Assembly (NCBI GenBank): GCA_965220095.1
Contig: OZ244805.1
Coordinates: 3,472,001-3,536,000, forward strand
Direction: 5' to 3'
DNA from: Bin87 sp965220095
GTDB lineage: Bacteria; Chloroflexota; Dehalococcoidia; Lucifugimonadales; UBA3495
DNA: 64,000 nucleotides
The position numbers were made by a program, and so were the translations under genes. The notes beneath the pieces are model-generated. The model did no database searches, had not been told where the DNA came from, and saw only the letters and a list, made by a program, of their open reading frames with translations. Numbering within the stretch: position 1 is the first letter of the stretch; each line of letters starts with the position of its first letter. Below are positions 28,171 to 36,903 of the stretch, piece by piece.

Positions 28171-28196
28171 TGGAGGGCGGTACTTACCGCCCTCCA
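28171..28196 (-). terminator. Perfect hairpin just upstream of the aquaporin gene
   Basis: TGGAGGGCGGTA and TACCGCCCTCCA flank a CT dinucleotide. On the minus strand the stem is followed by TTTTGTTAA. It ends transcripts entering the aquaporin gene, or could attenuate it. Confidence 0.6.
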
Positions 28197-28374
28197 GGGG
28201 TTGCCGAGAAGTCAGTTCATGGTAGGCGAGGATTTTCATCACCAACTCGTCCGTCGCGTCGATGACGACAGAATAGGTAACGACCGGCAGTCGCCAGAAA
28301 AGTTTACCGGGCCGATTCGGGAGGGTCAACCGGGGATGGCCCTCACGGCAGGGCCATTCGATTATTCCTCAAGT

Positions 28375-28465
28375 GTCATTGCGAGGAGCGAAGCGACGTG
28401 GCAATCTCGATCCGGCAGCCGGTTTTTCTTCGCCAACGGGATTGCCACGCTGCGCTCGCAATGAC
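28375..28465. repeat. GTCATTGCGAG inverted repeat
   Basis: Begins GTCATTGCGAGGAGCGAAGC and ends GCTGCGCTCGCAATGAC; the arms are imperfect inverted repeats. The interior (ATCCGGCAGCCGGTTTTTC) differs from the core shared by most copies. Confidence 0.9.
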
Positions 28466-28516
28466 ATTAGGGGACAATCAAATGGCCCTGGCCCTCACGT
28501 GTATCTGCTTTAATCC

Positions 28517-28644
28517 GTCATTGCGAGGAGCACCCGCTCATCCCGAGCTCGCCGAGGGACGTGGCAATCTCGATGAGGTTGAACACACGTCGGTGAACCG
28601 CCGTTGGTACGACAACGGGATTGCCGCGCTACGCTCGCAATGAC
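28517..28644. repeat. GTCATTGCGAG inverted repeat with a nested insert
   Basis: The arms are GTCATTGCGAGGAGC and GCTACGCTCGCAATGAC. The core contains GGTTGAACACACGTCGG and GAACCGCCGTTG, as at 33366, 42645, 45216 and 47817. The left arm is interrupted by CCGCTCATCCCGAGCTCGCC, a smaller palindrome. Confidence 0.9.
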
Positions 28645-28806
28645 AAAGTGGGTACGCATGAGGGGAGCGCAGCGTCGCTGCGCTCCTCGCAATAAACAGT
28701 TTCGCGATGACAGCACAGAATGAGGCGGTTATACTGCGGCACTAACCAATGTTTGCATTTTGACACGGGTTCGTCACGTATCGGCGGGCCGGCGCGGGAG
28801 GCCTGA

Positions 28807-30573
28807 ATGGCAATCGGACTACGCAGCTATCGACCGCTGGTGGGCGGCGTAACGCATATGGTGAGCACCGGACACTACCTGGCGACGGCAGCCGGCTACC
28901 GTATCCTGGAACAGGGGGGCAACGCCATCGACGCCGGCGTGGCCGCCGGCATCGTAATCAACGTGACGCTGCCCCAGTACACGAGCTTCGGCGGAGTCGC
29001 GCCCATCATCGTCCACCACGCCGCGTCGGGAGAGACCAGGGAGATCAGCGGTCTGGGCCGGTGGCCGGCCGAAGCCAGCATCGACTATTTCCGGCGGGAA
29101 CACGGCGGCGACATGCCCCACGGCGTCATGCGCACGGTTACGCCCGCCGCTGCCGATGCCTGGATCACCGCGTTGCGCCGGTACGGTACCATGACCTTCG
29201 AGCAAGTGGTTACCCCAGCCCTGGAACTGGCCGCCGGCGGATTCCCCATTCCGGCCACGCTGCATCGGGCGCTGGTCAGCAGCGGCGACAACATCATTCT
29301 GGACGAAGGCGATACCAGCCAGTGGTCCAGCACCATGGAGATTTTCTACCCGGGCGGCCAGGCCCTTGAGATTGGCGACCTGCTGGTGCAGTCCGACCTG
29401 GCCCGCACCTTCCAGCGGATGATCGACGCCGAACGCGCCGCCGCCGGTCAGGGTCGCGAGGGCGGCTTGCAGGCGGCCCGGGACCTGTTCTACACGGGCG
29501 AGATCGCTGAGGAGATGGTGGCCTTCATCCGCAGCCAGGGCGGCTGGCTCTCCATGAACGACCTGGCCGGTTTCGCCGTCGGCGTGGACGTGCCGCCGAT
29601 GATTGACTACAAGGGCCCGGACTCTGCAAAAATCGACGTTTACGCCTGCGGGCCGTGGTGCCAGGGGCCGATGAATCTGCACGCCCTGCGGATCCTGGAA
29701 GGCTGCGACCTCCGGGGGATGGGCCACAACTCGGCAGACTACATCCACACCGTGCTGGAGGCGCTGAAACTGGCCTTCGCCGACCGCCACGCCTACTACG
29801 GCGACCCCGATTTCGTGGATGTGCCCATGGACGGGCTGCTATCCCGGGAGTATGCCGACGTCCGACGCCGCCAAATCGACGCGCTCCGGGCCAATCCCGA
29901 GATGCCCGACGCCGGCGACCCGTGGGCGCACCAGTCCGGCAAGGGCAGGGCGGCGCGCAAACCGGAGCCGGTGGCCGGCCCCCTGTCTGCCGACACATCC
30001 TACATCTGCGCTGTCGACCGCTGGGGCAATGCCTTCTCGGCGACGCCCAGCGACGGATTCGGCGGAGCGCCCATCGCCTCCGGCTTGGGGTTCATGGTTT
30101 CGGCTCGCGGCGCGCAGAACTGGCTGGACGAAGATCACCCCGCCAGCCTGGCGCCCGGCAAGCGCCCGCGCCTGACGCCCAACCCCGCCATGGCGTTCAA
30201 AGACGGCAAACCCTGGATGCCCTTCGGCACGCCGGGCGGCGACGTGCAGCCCCAGTCCATGGTGCAACTGTTCCTCAACGTGGCCGAGTTTGGCATGGAC
30301 GTGCAGCAGGCCATCGAGGCGCCGCGGGCGTCGACTTGGAGCTTCCCCAACTCCTTCTGGCCCCACGCCTATCGTCCCGGGCTGGTGGGCATCGAGTCGC
30401 GCATCGACCCGTCGGTGGTAGACGAACTTCGCCGGCGCGGCCACGACGTGGACGTGTGGAACGAGTGGACGCCGCGGATGGGTTCCCTGTGCGCGATTGA
30501 AATTGACCGGGAACGCGGCACGCTGTACGGCGGCGCCGACCTGCGGCGGGACGGCTACGCCATGGGGCGGTAA
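28807..30573 (+). CDS. ggt: Gamma-glutamyltransferase family protein
   Basis: 588 residues. The large-subunit part has VSTGHYLATAAGYRILEQGG, DAGVAAGIVINVT and RALVSSG. The autocatalytic cleavage and nucleophile Thr lies at DTSYICAVDRWGNAF near residue 400; family consensus is Thr-Thr or Thr-Ser. GTPGGDVQPQSMVQ is the second conserved block. There is no signal peptide, so it is cytosolic, unlike E. coli Ggt. It could act on glutathione conjugates, gamma-glutamyl amides or cephalosporin-like substrates. It is separated by repeats from the SDR gene and is probably transcribed alone. Confidence 0.92.
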   Translation: MAIGLRSYRPLVGGVTHMVSTGHYLATAAGYRILEQGGNAIDAGVAAGIVINVTLPQYTSFGGVAPIIVHHAASGETREISGLGRWPAEASIDYFRREHGGDMPHGVMRTVTPAAADAWITALRRYGTMTFEQVVTPALELAAGGFPIPATLHRALVSSGDNIILDEGDTSQWSSTMEIFYPGGQALEIGDLLVQSDLARTFQRMIDAERAAAGQGREGGLQAARDLFYTGEIAEEMVAFIRSQGGWLSMNDLAGFAVGVDVPPMIDYKGPDSAKIDVYACGPWCQGPMNLHALRILEGCDLRGMGHNSADYIHTVLEALKLAFADRHAYYGDPDFVDVPMDGLLSREYADVRRRQIDALRANPEMPDAGDPWAHQSGKGRAARKPEPVAGPLSADTSYICAVDRWGNAFSATPSDGFGGAPIASGLGFMVSARGAQNWLDEDHPASLAPGKRPRLTPNPAMAFKDGKPWMPFGTPGGDVQPQSMVQLFLNVAEFGMDVQQAIEAPRASTWSFPNSFWPHAYRPGLVGIESRIDPSVVDELRRRGHDVDVWNEWTPRMGSLCAIEIDRERGTLYGGADLRRDGYAMGR

Positions 30574-30621
30574 CCGCGCCTGACTCAACGTAGTTCCGTT
30601 GAGAGCGGCGGAGGCGGACGG

Positions 30622-30785
30622 CCCTCACCCCAACCCCTCTCCCTATGGGAGGGGGGTTTTTTGATTCCCCTGAACCTGTTCCCCTTGTGGGAGAGGGCTG
30701 GGGTGAGGGGGAGCGTTGCGCCGTCGCGGTTCGTTGGGCCATCATTTCACCCTCACCCTAACCCTCTCCCATCAAGGGCGAGGGG
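30622..30785. repeat. CCCTCACCCC / GGGAGAGGG repeats (two units)
   Basis: CCCTCACCCCAACCCCTCTC pairs with the later GAGAGGGCTGGGGTGAGGGG, and a second unit starts CCCTCACCCTAACCCTCTCC near 30750. Each forms a long hairpin. Other copies are at 33309, 37240, 39670 and 45838. Confidence 0.88.
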
Positions 30786-30837
30786 ATTATTTTGTTCTCC
30801 TAAGCCTGTCGAAGGACGTTCTTGCCGGCAGGCCAAC

Positions 30838-31584
30838 TTACATCGCGGTGCGCCCGCCGTCGATGACCAGCTCGCTGCCGGTCATGAAGGATGCTTCGTC
30901 GGAGGCCAGGAACAGCACCCCGTAGGCGATGTCGTCGGCCTGGCCCAGGCGTCCCAGCGGCGTGCGGCTCAGGCGGTCTTCACGACCCTCGCCGGCCAGC
31001 AGGTCGGCGGTCATGTCGGTCTCGATGGTGCCGGGATGCACGCTGTTGCAGCGGATGCCGTCGACGGCATGCTGGATGGCGGTGGACTTGGTGAACAGGC
31101 GCACGGCTCCCTTGGACGCGGTGTAGGCCGAGGAGATGTGGTTGCCAACCAGTCCGGCCACGCTGGAGATGTTGACGATGGAGCCTCCGCCGGCCTTCCG
31201 CAGCTCGGGGATGGCCGTCTTGGTGCCCAGGAAGACGCCCTTGGCGTTGACCGACATGGTGGTGTCCCAGTTCTCGATGGTGGTGTTCTCCACCCGCTCA
31301 GGCCGGTAGATGCCGGCGTTGTTAACCAGGATGTCGAGCTTGCCGAAGCGCTCAACGGCAGCGGCCACGGCATCGTTCCACGACTGCTCGTCGGTCACGT
31401 CCAGGTGGACGAAGAGACACTCGCCGCCCAGTTCGTTGATTTCGGCCTCGACCTGGCGTCCCAACTCGTCACGCAGGTCGCCGATGACGACCTTGCAACC
31501 CTCCTGGGAGAACAGCCTGGCCTCCGCCGCGCCCATGCCGCGCGCGCCGCCGCTGATGAATGCTACTTTGTTTTCAAGACGCAT
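30838..31584 (-). CDS. SDR family oxidoreductase (MRLENKVA paralogue 1)
   Basis: 248 residues of classical SDR. It has ISGGARGMGAAEARLF (TGxxxGxG cofactor motif), LDILVNNAGIY, the catalytic Ser in INISSVAGLVG-like NISSVAGLVG, and the Y-x3-K motif AYTASKGAVR. The acidic residue ending strand 2 (VVIGD) favours NAD. Similar to 3-alpha/20-beta-hydroxysteroid dehydrogenase-like enzymes. The ATG at 31584 has AAGGAG nine bases upstream. It lies 17 bp after the Uma2 gene, in one direction with it and with the second SDR. Confidence 0.93.
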   Translation of the reverse strand: MRLENKVAFISGGARGMGAAEARLFSQEGCKVVIGDLRDELGRQVEAEINELGGECLFVHLDVTDEQSWNDAVAAAVERFGKLDILVNNAGIYRPERVENTTIENWDTTMSVNAKGVFLGTKTAIPELRKAGGGSIVNISSVAGLVGNHISSAYTASKGAVRLFTKSTAIQHAVDGIRCNSVHPGTIETDMTADLLAGEGREDRLSRTPLGRLGQADDIAYGVLFLASDEASFMTGSELVIDGGRTAM

Positions 31585-31601
31585 GATTTGTGCTCCTTGT
31601 T

Positions 31602-32312
31602 TTATTGTTGTTGCTGCAAAAGGCGCAGCTCCTCGCGGAGCCGGGCGTTTTCGGCTTCGGCAGCTTGGCGAGCGTCGATCTCTTCCAACAGGCGGCTCGG
31701 CAGCCATTGGCCGTCGACCGGATCATAAACGCGCAGCTCAAATCCACCCGGCGTACAAATATCCAGGCCCAGGATGGCGCTGTGGCCGCGGAGGATGCCA
31801 GCGTTGTCCTCGCTTACCGAAATGGTCTGGTATTGGCCGTTCACCAAGCGCTCGCCCACCAGCGCCGGGGTGAAGCATCGGCCCGTGGGGTCAAACCGCC
31901 AGTATTCTGACACGCCCATCCCGGCGTAAATGTCGCGCTTTACGGTCTCATCCCGTCGCCAGGTTCTGGGGGAAGCGATTTCCATCACAAAGTCCGGCGC
32001 TTTGCCTTCTCGCCAGACCAGCCAGTTATCGCGAGGATGGTTGCCCATAGTGCCGAATACGGCGTATATGTCCGGCGCAACGCTGACATTGGGGTTGTTC
32101 ATGCGGTAGTACACCAGCATATCGCCGGCCACGTAAACATCGGGGCGGTCGTGGAACCAGGCGCGCAGGGCGGCGACGGTTTCGGTCAGCGGGATGTACT
32201 GGAAATCGGTTTCGGCCATCGGTTCACCGTCCGAGGAAGGGTAGTCGATGCTGAGATCATCAACTTCCTCCGGTGGATGGTCGATGTCGCTGTGCGGTGG
32301 TTTGGTAACCAT
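31602..32312 (-). CDS. Uma2 family protein (PD-(D/E)XK endonuclease fold)
   Basis: 236 residues. The fold markers are VAPDIYAVF, KAPDFVMEIASPRTWRRDE and KRDIYAGMGVSEYWRFDP, which carry the Asp, Glu and Lys of the PD-(D/E)XK core. The C-terminus is a Glu/Arg-rich coiled coil ending in poly-Gln (LLEEIDARQAAEAENARLRE). Uma2 proteins are numerous in cyanobacteria and Chloroflexota, and no function is established. It lies between two SDR paralogues on the same strand. Confidence 0.88.
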   Translation of the reverse strand: MVTKPPHSDIDHPPEEVDDLSIDYPSSDGEPMAETDFQYIPLTETVAALRAWFHDRPDVYVAGDMLVYYRMNNPNVSVAPDIYAVFGTMGNHPRDNWLVWREGKAPDFVMEIASPRTWRRDETVKRDIYAGMGVSEYWRFDPTGRCFTPALVGERLVNGQYQTISVSEDNAGILRGHSAILGLDICTPGGFELRVYDPVDGQWLPSRLLEEIDARQAAEAENARLREELRLLQQQQ

Positions 32313-32364
32313 AGATGCGCTCCGGTTGGATGCGGTGCGAAGAGAATGCGGCAGGTCCGGCCCG

Positions 32365-33117
32365 CTACTGGGCGAACAGCCCGCCGTCGATGACCAGCTC
32401 GCTGCCGGTCATGAAGGACGATTCGTCGGAGGCCAGGAACAGAACACCGTAGGCCACGTCCTGAGCCTCTCCGATGCGTCCGATTGGCGTGCGGTCCAGG
32501 GACGCCTGGCGGGCCGCGTCGTTCCGCAACAGCGTGGGCGTGGTCATCGGCGTTTCGATGATGCCCGGGTGCACCGAGTTGCAACGGATGCCCTCGGCGG
32601 CGTACTGGATGGCGGTGGACTTGGTGAACAGGCGCACCGCGCCCTTGGTCGCTCCGTAGGCCGGCGCCCGCCAGCTGCCGACGAGTCCGGCCACGCTGGA
32701 GATGTTGATGATGGAACCGCCGCCGGCCTTTCGCAGCTCGGGGATGGCCGCCTTGGTGCCCAGGAACACGCCCTTGGCGTTGATGTCAAAGATGTTATCC
32801 CACAGCTCCTCGCTGGTATCTTCGATGCCAACCTGCCGGTAGATGCCGGCGTTGTTGACCAGGATGTTCAGCCTGCCGAAGCGCTCCACGGCGGTATTCA
32901 CGGCGGCGTTCCACTCGTCCTCGCTGGTCACGTCAAGCTTGACGAAGACGCACTCGCCGCCGGTCTCGTTGATTTCGGCCTCCAGTTGACGTCCCTCGTC
33001 TTCCAGCACGTCGGCGATAACGACCTTGCAGCCTTCGCTGGCGAAGAGGCGGGCTTCGGCGGCGCCCTGGCCGCGGGAACCGCCGCTGATCAGGGCAACC
33101 TTGTTTTCCAAACGCAT
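32365..33117 (-). CDS. SDR family oxidoreductase (MRLENKVA paralogue 2)
   Basis: 250 residues, about 70 per cent identical in overall look to paralogue 1. It has ISGGSRGQGAAEARLF, LNILVNNAGIY, INISSVAGLVGSW and the Tyr/Lys pair AYGATKGAVR. GGAGG lies upstream of the ATG. It precedes the Uma2 gene by 52 bp. The pair around Uma2 suggests a duplication of the SDR unit. Confidence 0.93.
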   Translation of the reverse strand: MRLENKVALISGGSRGQGAAEARLFASEGCKVVIADVLEDEGRQLEAEINETGGECVFVKLDVTSEDEWNAAVNTAVERFGRLNILVNNAGIYRQVGIEDTSEELWDNIFDINAKGVFLGTKAAIPELRKAGGGSIINISSVAGLVGSWRAPAYGATKGAVRLFTKSTAIQYAAEGIRCNSVHPGIIETPMTTPTLLRNDAARQASLDRTPIGRIGEAQDVAYGVLFLASDESSFMTGSELVIDGGLFAQ

Positions 33118-33308
33118 CGCAGTACCTCCCGTTTGGTACGGGTGAGTTGGCCGTGCTCAACGGGGCCGCGTGGCAGTCCGGTTGGACGGCGCCTACGATT
33201 GTAGCGGCGGCAGGTTTGCCGTCAAGGTGGAGATGCCCTCGGCAGTACCCAGTTTAATCTGTCATTGCGAAGAGAATTCGACCCCCGATAGTGGCGGGGA
33301 AGGCTTTC

Positions 33309-33345
33309 ACCCTCACCCCAACCCTCTCCCATCAACGGAGAGGGG
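33309..33345. repeat. CCCTCACCCC-type hairpin repeat
   Basis: CCCTCACCCCAACCCTCTCC then ATCAACGGAGAGGG; same family as the units at 30622. Confidence 0.85.
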
Positions 33346-33365
33346 GTCTTATGCGTACCCACTTT

Positions 33366-33472
33366 GTCATTGCGAGCGTAGCGTGGCAATCTCGTCGTCG
33401 TAGCAACGGCGGTTCGCTGGCGTGTGTTCAACTTCATCGAGATTGCCACGTCGCTTCGCTCCTCGCAATGAC
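33366..33472. repeat. GTCATTGCGAG inverted repeat
   Basis: Arms GTCATTGCGAGCGTAGCGTG and GCTCCTCGCAATGAC with the family core (GCAACGGCGGTTCGC, GTGTTCAACTTCATCGAG). A partial arm, GTCATTGCGAAGAG, also occurs at 33258. Confidence 0.92.
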
Positions 33473-33820
33473 ATTAGGGGACAATCGAAAGGCCTTGCCA
33501 TGGAGAGCAGGGCAATCGCGCCTTAATGGTAATTTTTAGAATTATGCTAATGTTGCCTGATTCGATAAAACTAGAGAGGGCAACGGACCATGGCGGAATC
33601 ACATCACGTATCGATCTTGGATCATTTCGCTGACCTGGACGACCCCAGGGTGGAATGCACCCGACGCCACCAACTGGTGGACATCATCGCCATCTCCATC
33701 TGCGCTACCATCTGCGGGGCCGATTCCTGGGTGCATGTGGATCTCTTCGGCAGGAGCCAGCTGGACAGGAGCAATCTGGAATGGTTCCAAACCTTCCTGG
33801 AACTGCCCGGGGGGATTCCC

Positions 33821-33846
33821 TCCCATGACACCCTCCCATGACACCT
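33821..33846 (+). repeat. 13-bp tandem duplication in ISAs1
   Basis: TCCCATGACACCC followed by TCCCATGACACCT; shifts the frame. Confidence 0.95.
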
Positions 33847-34106
33847 GCGGCGATGTTTTTGCCCGTCTGGACCCAGAGCAGTTCCCGAGTTGCTTCATGG
33901 CCTGGACCCAAGCCATCGCCGAACTGCTGCCCGGTGCGGTGGTCGCCATTGACGGCAAGACGGCCCGACGGTCCTACGACCGGGCTGGGAGCAAGCGGGC
34001 CATGCATCTGGTCAGCGCCTGGCCGACGCGGAACACCCTGACGTTGGGGCAGGTCAGGACGGAGGAGAAGTCCACGGAGGAGCAGTCCAATGAGATCACC
34101 GCCATT

Positions 34107-34138
34107 CCTCAACTGCTGAGCTCCTCAACTGCTGAACT
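34107..34138 (+). repeat. 16-bp tandem duplication in ISAs1
   Basis: CCTCAACTGCTGAGCT then CCTCAACTGCTGAACT; removing one unit restores IPQLLNLLDLQGCIV. Confidence 0.95.
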
Positions 34139-34227
34139 TGCTGGATCTGCAAGGCTGCATCGTGACCATTGACGCCATGGGTTGCCAGCGGGAGATTGCC
34201 CAGCAGATCGTGGACGGCGGGGCCGAC

Positions 34228-34257
34228 TACGTGCTGGCGGTGTACATGCTGGCGGTG
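34228..34257 (+). repeat. 15-bp tandem duplication in ISAs1
   Basis: TACGTGCTGGCGGTG then TACATGCTGGCGGTG; adds five residues in frame. Confidence 0.93.
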
Positions 34258-34350
34258 AAGGAGAATCAGGGTCAACTCCACGAGGGCATCCGAGACCTGT
34301 TCGCCGGGGCCGCGGCATTGGGCTTTGACGGGGTGCCCTACGACTACTCC

Positions 34351-34380
34351 CAGACCGTGAACAAACAGACCGTGAACAAA
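34351..34380 (+). repeat. 15-bp tandem duplication in ISAs1
   Basis: CAGACCGTGAACAAA occurs twice without change; adds QTVNK in frame. Confidence 0.96.
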
Positions 34381-34889
34381 GGACACGGACGGGTGGAACG
34401 GCGGGAATGCTGGGCCATCACCGAGATGGACGGCCTGGACTACATCAACCCCCACGGGCAATGGCCCCAACTGAATGCCGCCATCAAAGTGATCGGCCAT
34501 CGCGAGACCGCAGCAGACACTATCCGTCAACCTCGCTACTACATCAGCAGCCTGGTGGCCCCGGCAGAACAACTCCTGGCTGCCGTCAGGAGCCATTGGA
34601 GCATAGAGAACTCACTGCACTGGACTTTGGATGTAACCTTTCGAGAAGATCAGCGACGAGTGCGCAAGGACCACGGGCCGCAGAATCTGGCCACGCTGCG
34701 TCAGATCTCCCACAACTCGCTGAAAAATGAGCACACCCTGAAAGTGGGCATCCCAGGCAAACGCCTCAACGCCGGCTGGGATGAGCACTACCTGCTAAAA
34801 GTACTCCTCGGATAAGACGCGATTGCCCTGCCAGGGAGAGGGGGTTGATTGACCACGGCTATCGCCAAACCTACAATGGGTCGCCGCCG

Positions 34890-36336
34890 GTAACTGTTCA
34901 GAGTTGGTGAGGTGAATTGGTCGAAGTTGGCTTGGGGATGGCTGGCACTGGGGGTGGTGATTATGTCATATAACTGGCATGGTTACCGAAATCGATCTCA
35001 GGGCTGCCCATCGAGATGTCCTTATTGGCATCATCATCCGGCAGCAGGCCATCATCGACGGGCTGGAGCAACGGATTGCCCAGCTGGAAGGGCAGGCCAA
35101 ACCCAGCGGTTCCCGGCGGATGCCGGGTCTGAAGCCCAAAGTCGACCGGAAGCCAGCCCGGCCCAAAGGTCCAGGCCAGGCGCGTCGCCACGGCTTTGCC
35201 CGGACCCGCATGACGCCCACCCAGCGGGTGGAGCATGCGGTGGAGCAGTGTCCCGACTGTGGAACCCAGTTGTCTGGGGGTTGGACCCAGCGCACTCGGG
35301 AGGTCATTGACCTGCCCCAGGTTCCGGCGCAGGTAACCGAGCACGTCTATATCGCCAGGAATTGTCCAGCTTGCCGACGGCGCGGTCTGCCCCCAGCGCA
35401 ACAGGACGGCGTGGCGTTGGGTCGGCAGCGGCTCGGCGTCAACGTAATCAGCCTGATTGCCGCCCTGCGGGAGGAGGCTCGGCTGCCCTGGCGCAGCATC
35501 CAGTGGTATCTGCGCACCGTGCACGGGCTGCACCTCAGCCTGGGGGCCATCGTGGCTGCCACCCGAAAAGTGGCTGGCAAAGCCCAGACCGAACTGGCGG
35601 GCATACTGGAACACATCCGAGGCAGCCCAGTGGTCCACGCCGATGAGACCGGCTGGCGCGAGGACGGACACAACGGCTACGTGTGGACCTTCAGCACTCC
35701 CACCCAGCGCTACTTCCTGCGCCGGAACCGTGGCAAGGCCGTGGTGGATGAAGTCCTGGGTGCGGAGTTCGCCAGCGTGCTGGTCAGCGACTTCTACGCC
35801 GCCTACCACCACTACGACGGCCCAAGCAACGCTGCTGGGCCCACCTGCTGCGGGACATCCACGACCTACAATCCCTCTACCCCAAGGATGAATCACTGTC
35901 CCAGTGGTCTGACGCCGTCCACGGGATTTACGACCGGGCCAAAGCTTTCACCCATCCCCAGACCAAGCGACGCCGCAGCGCCCAACTGGCCCTGGAAAGA
36001 CGCCTGCTGGCCCTCTGCCGTCCCTTCCGGAATGACCCGCTGGCCGTCCAGGCCAGGCTGTGTCGACGCATGGAGAACCACATATATTGAGAACCACATC
36101 AAGGAACTCTTCGTCTTCGTGGCCGAACCCCAGGTGCCACCGGACAACAACGCCGCCGAGCGCAGCCTGCGCCATCTGGTGGTCAGCCGCAAGATCAGCG
36201 GCGGCACTCGCTCGCACCAAGGCACTGACACCAAGATGACGCTGGCCTCAATCTTCGGTACCTGGCGGGCACAAGGTCTCAACCCCCTCACCGCCTGCCA
36301 ACAACTGCTCACTTCCCCTCAAGTCTGAACTGTTAC
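34890..36336 (+). mobile_element. IS66-family element, copy 2, with 8-bp target duplication
   Basis: The ends GTAACTGTTCAGAGTTGG and GTAACAGTTCAGACTTGAGG (inverted) match copy 1. CGCCGCCG flanks both sides (34882-34889 and 36337-36344), a perfect 8-bp target duplication. The insertion is therefore recent. It lies about 50 bp downstream of the ISAs1 element and just before the TlpA-like gene. Confidence 0.95.
34979..36328 (+). pseudogene. IS66 transposase with compensating indels
   Basis: A 449-residue open frame. It has a Gln/Glu leucine-zipper-like N-terminus, the zinc-finger-like CPDCGTQLSGGW and CPACRRRG, and the DDE residues in HADETGWREDG, VSDFYAAYHHYDG and NNAAERSLRHLVVSRK. One C is missing near 35822 (GACGGCCCAAGC against GACGGCCCCAAGC in copy 1), so about 86 residues are read in a wrong frame. 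A 16-nt duplication-type insert near 36080 restores it. The true segment (WAHLLRDIHDLQSLYPKDE) is present in the other frame. Function is doubtful. Confidence 0.85.
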
Positions 36337-36372
36337 CGCCGCCGCTACGTTTTGACCGCCGAAACAACCCTC

Positions 36373-36891
36373 ATGATACTCATCTCAAACGACCCGATCT
36401 TCAAGTTACGGCCGTGCGTTCTGTTGACCACTGCAGCGACGCTGTTGTTGTTCGCCACGGCCTGCGCGCCGGGGCGGCCGGCCGCCGATTTTTCCCTGAC
36501 CACCTTCACCGGCGATAGTTTCACGCTGTCTGAACTGCGTGGCAACGTGGTGGTCATAAACTTTTGGTACCCGTCGTGCCCGCCATGCCGCGATGAGATG
36601 CCGGCGTTTCAGGAAGTATTCGAAGAGTACCAGGGGCAACAGGTACGCTTCATCGGGCTGTTCGTTCCCCAGGGGTTCGATACGGAGATCGAAGCGCGCC
36701 GGTTCGTGGACGATCTGGGGCTGACCTTTGACTTCGCCACGGACGTGCGGGCCATGGTTGCCCAAGAATACGCCGTGGAGTATTTCCCGACGACGTACTT
36801 CATCGACCGGGGCGGTCGGGTCGCCCGCCAGGAAATCAGCCGGATGGACGCCGACCGCCTGGCGAAAATCCTCTCGGACTTATCGGGCTAG
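36373..36891 (+). CDS. TlpA/ResA-like thioredoxin-fold lipoprotein
   Basis: About 172 residues. A signal segment (VLLTTAATLLLFATAC) ends in a lipobox Cys. The redox site is CPPC in NFWYPSCPPCRDEMPAF, and the cis-Pro follows in YFPTTYFIDRGG. It reduces or oxidises disulfides outside the membrane, often in cytochrome c maturation. The IS66 end lies 36 bp upstream of the ATG, so the native promoter and start may have been displaced; no ribosome-binding site is visible. The CopD-like gene follows after 12 bp. Confidence 0.88.
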   Translation: MILISNDPIFKLRPCVLLTTAATLLLFATACAPGRPAADFSLTTFTGDSFTLSELRGNVVVINFWYPSCPPCRDEMPAFQEVFEEYQGQQVRFIGLFVPQGFDTEIEARRFVDDLGLTFDFATDVRAMVAQEYAVEYFPTTYFIDRGGRVARQEISRMDADRLAKILSDLSG

Positions 36892-36903
36892 GTTGGGCCG
36901 GTC

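Larger units (their letters stand above)
28197..28806. other. Repeat-filled gap between aquaporin and gamma-glutamyltransferase
   Basis: Apart from two GTCATTGCGAG-type repeats (28375-28465, 28517-28644), a minus-strand frame at about 28150-28310 reads VVTYSVVIDATDELVMKILAYHEL-like text without a clear start. It may be a small gene or remnant, which I cannot name. No other gene is supported. Confidence 0.4.
33590..34815 (+). pseudogene. ISAs1 transposase disrupted by short tandem duplications
   Basis: Three frames together give a nearly complete H-repeat/ISAs1 transposase: HFADLDDPRVECTRRHQLVD, VVAIDGKTARRSYDRAG, then GCIVTIDAMGCQREIAQQI and HWSIENSLHWTLDVTFREDQ. The breaks are a 13-bp duplication at 33821-33846 and a 16-bp duplication at 34107-34138. 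Two further 15-bp duplications at 34228-34257 and 34351-34380 keep frame (YVLAVYMLAVKENQ; QTVNKQTVNK). DDE residues are still visible but the reading frame is lost. Confidence 0.92.
33508..34830 (+). mobile_element. ISAs1-family element with 10-bp target duplication
   Basis: Terminal repeats CAGGGCAATCGCGCCTTA and TAAGACGCGATTGCCCTG (one mismatch when inverted). The flanks CCATGGAGAG (33498-33507) and CCAGGGAGAG (34831-34840) are a 10-bp target duplication with one mismatch, as expected for the family. Confidence 0.92.
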
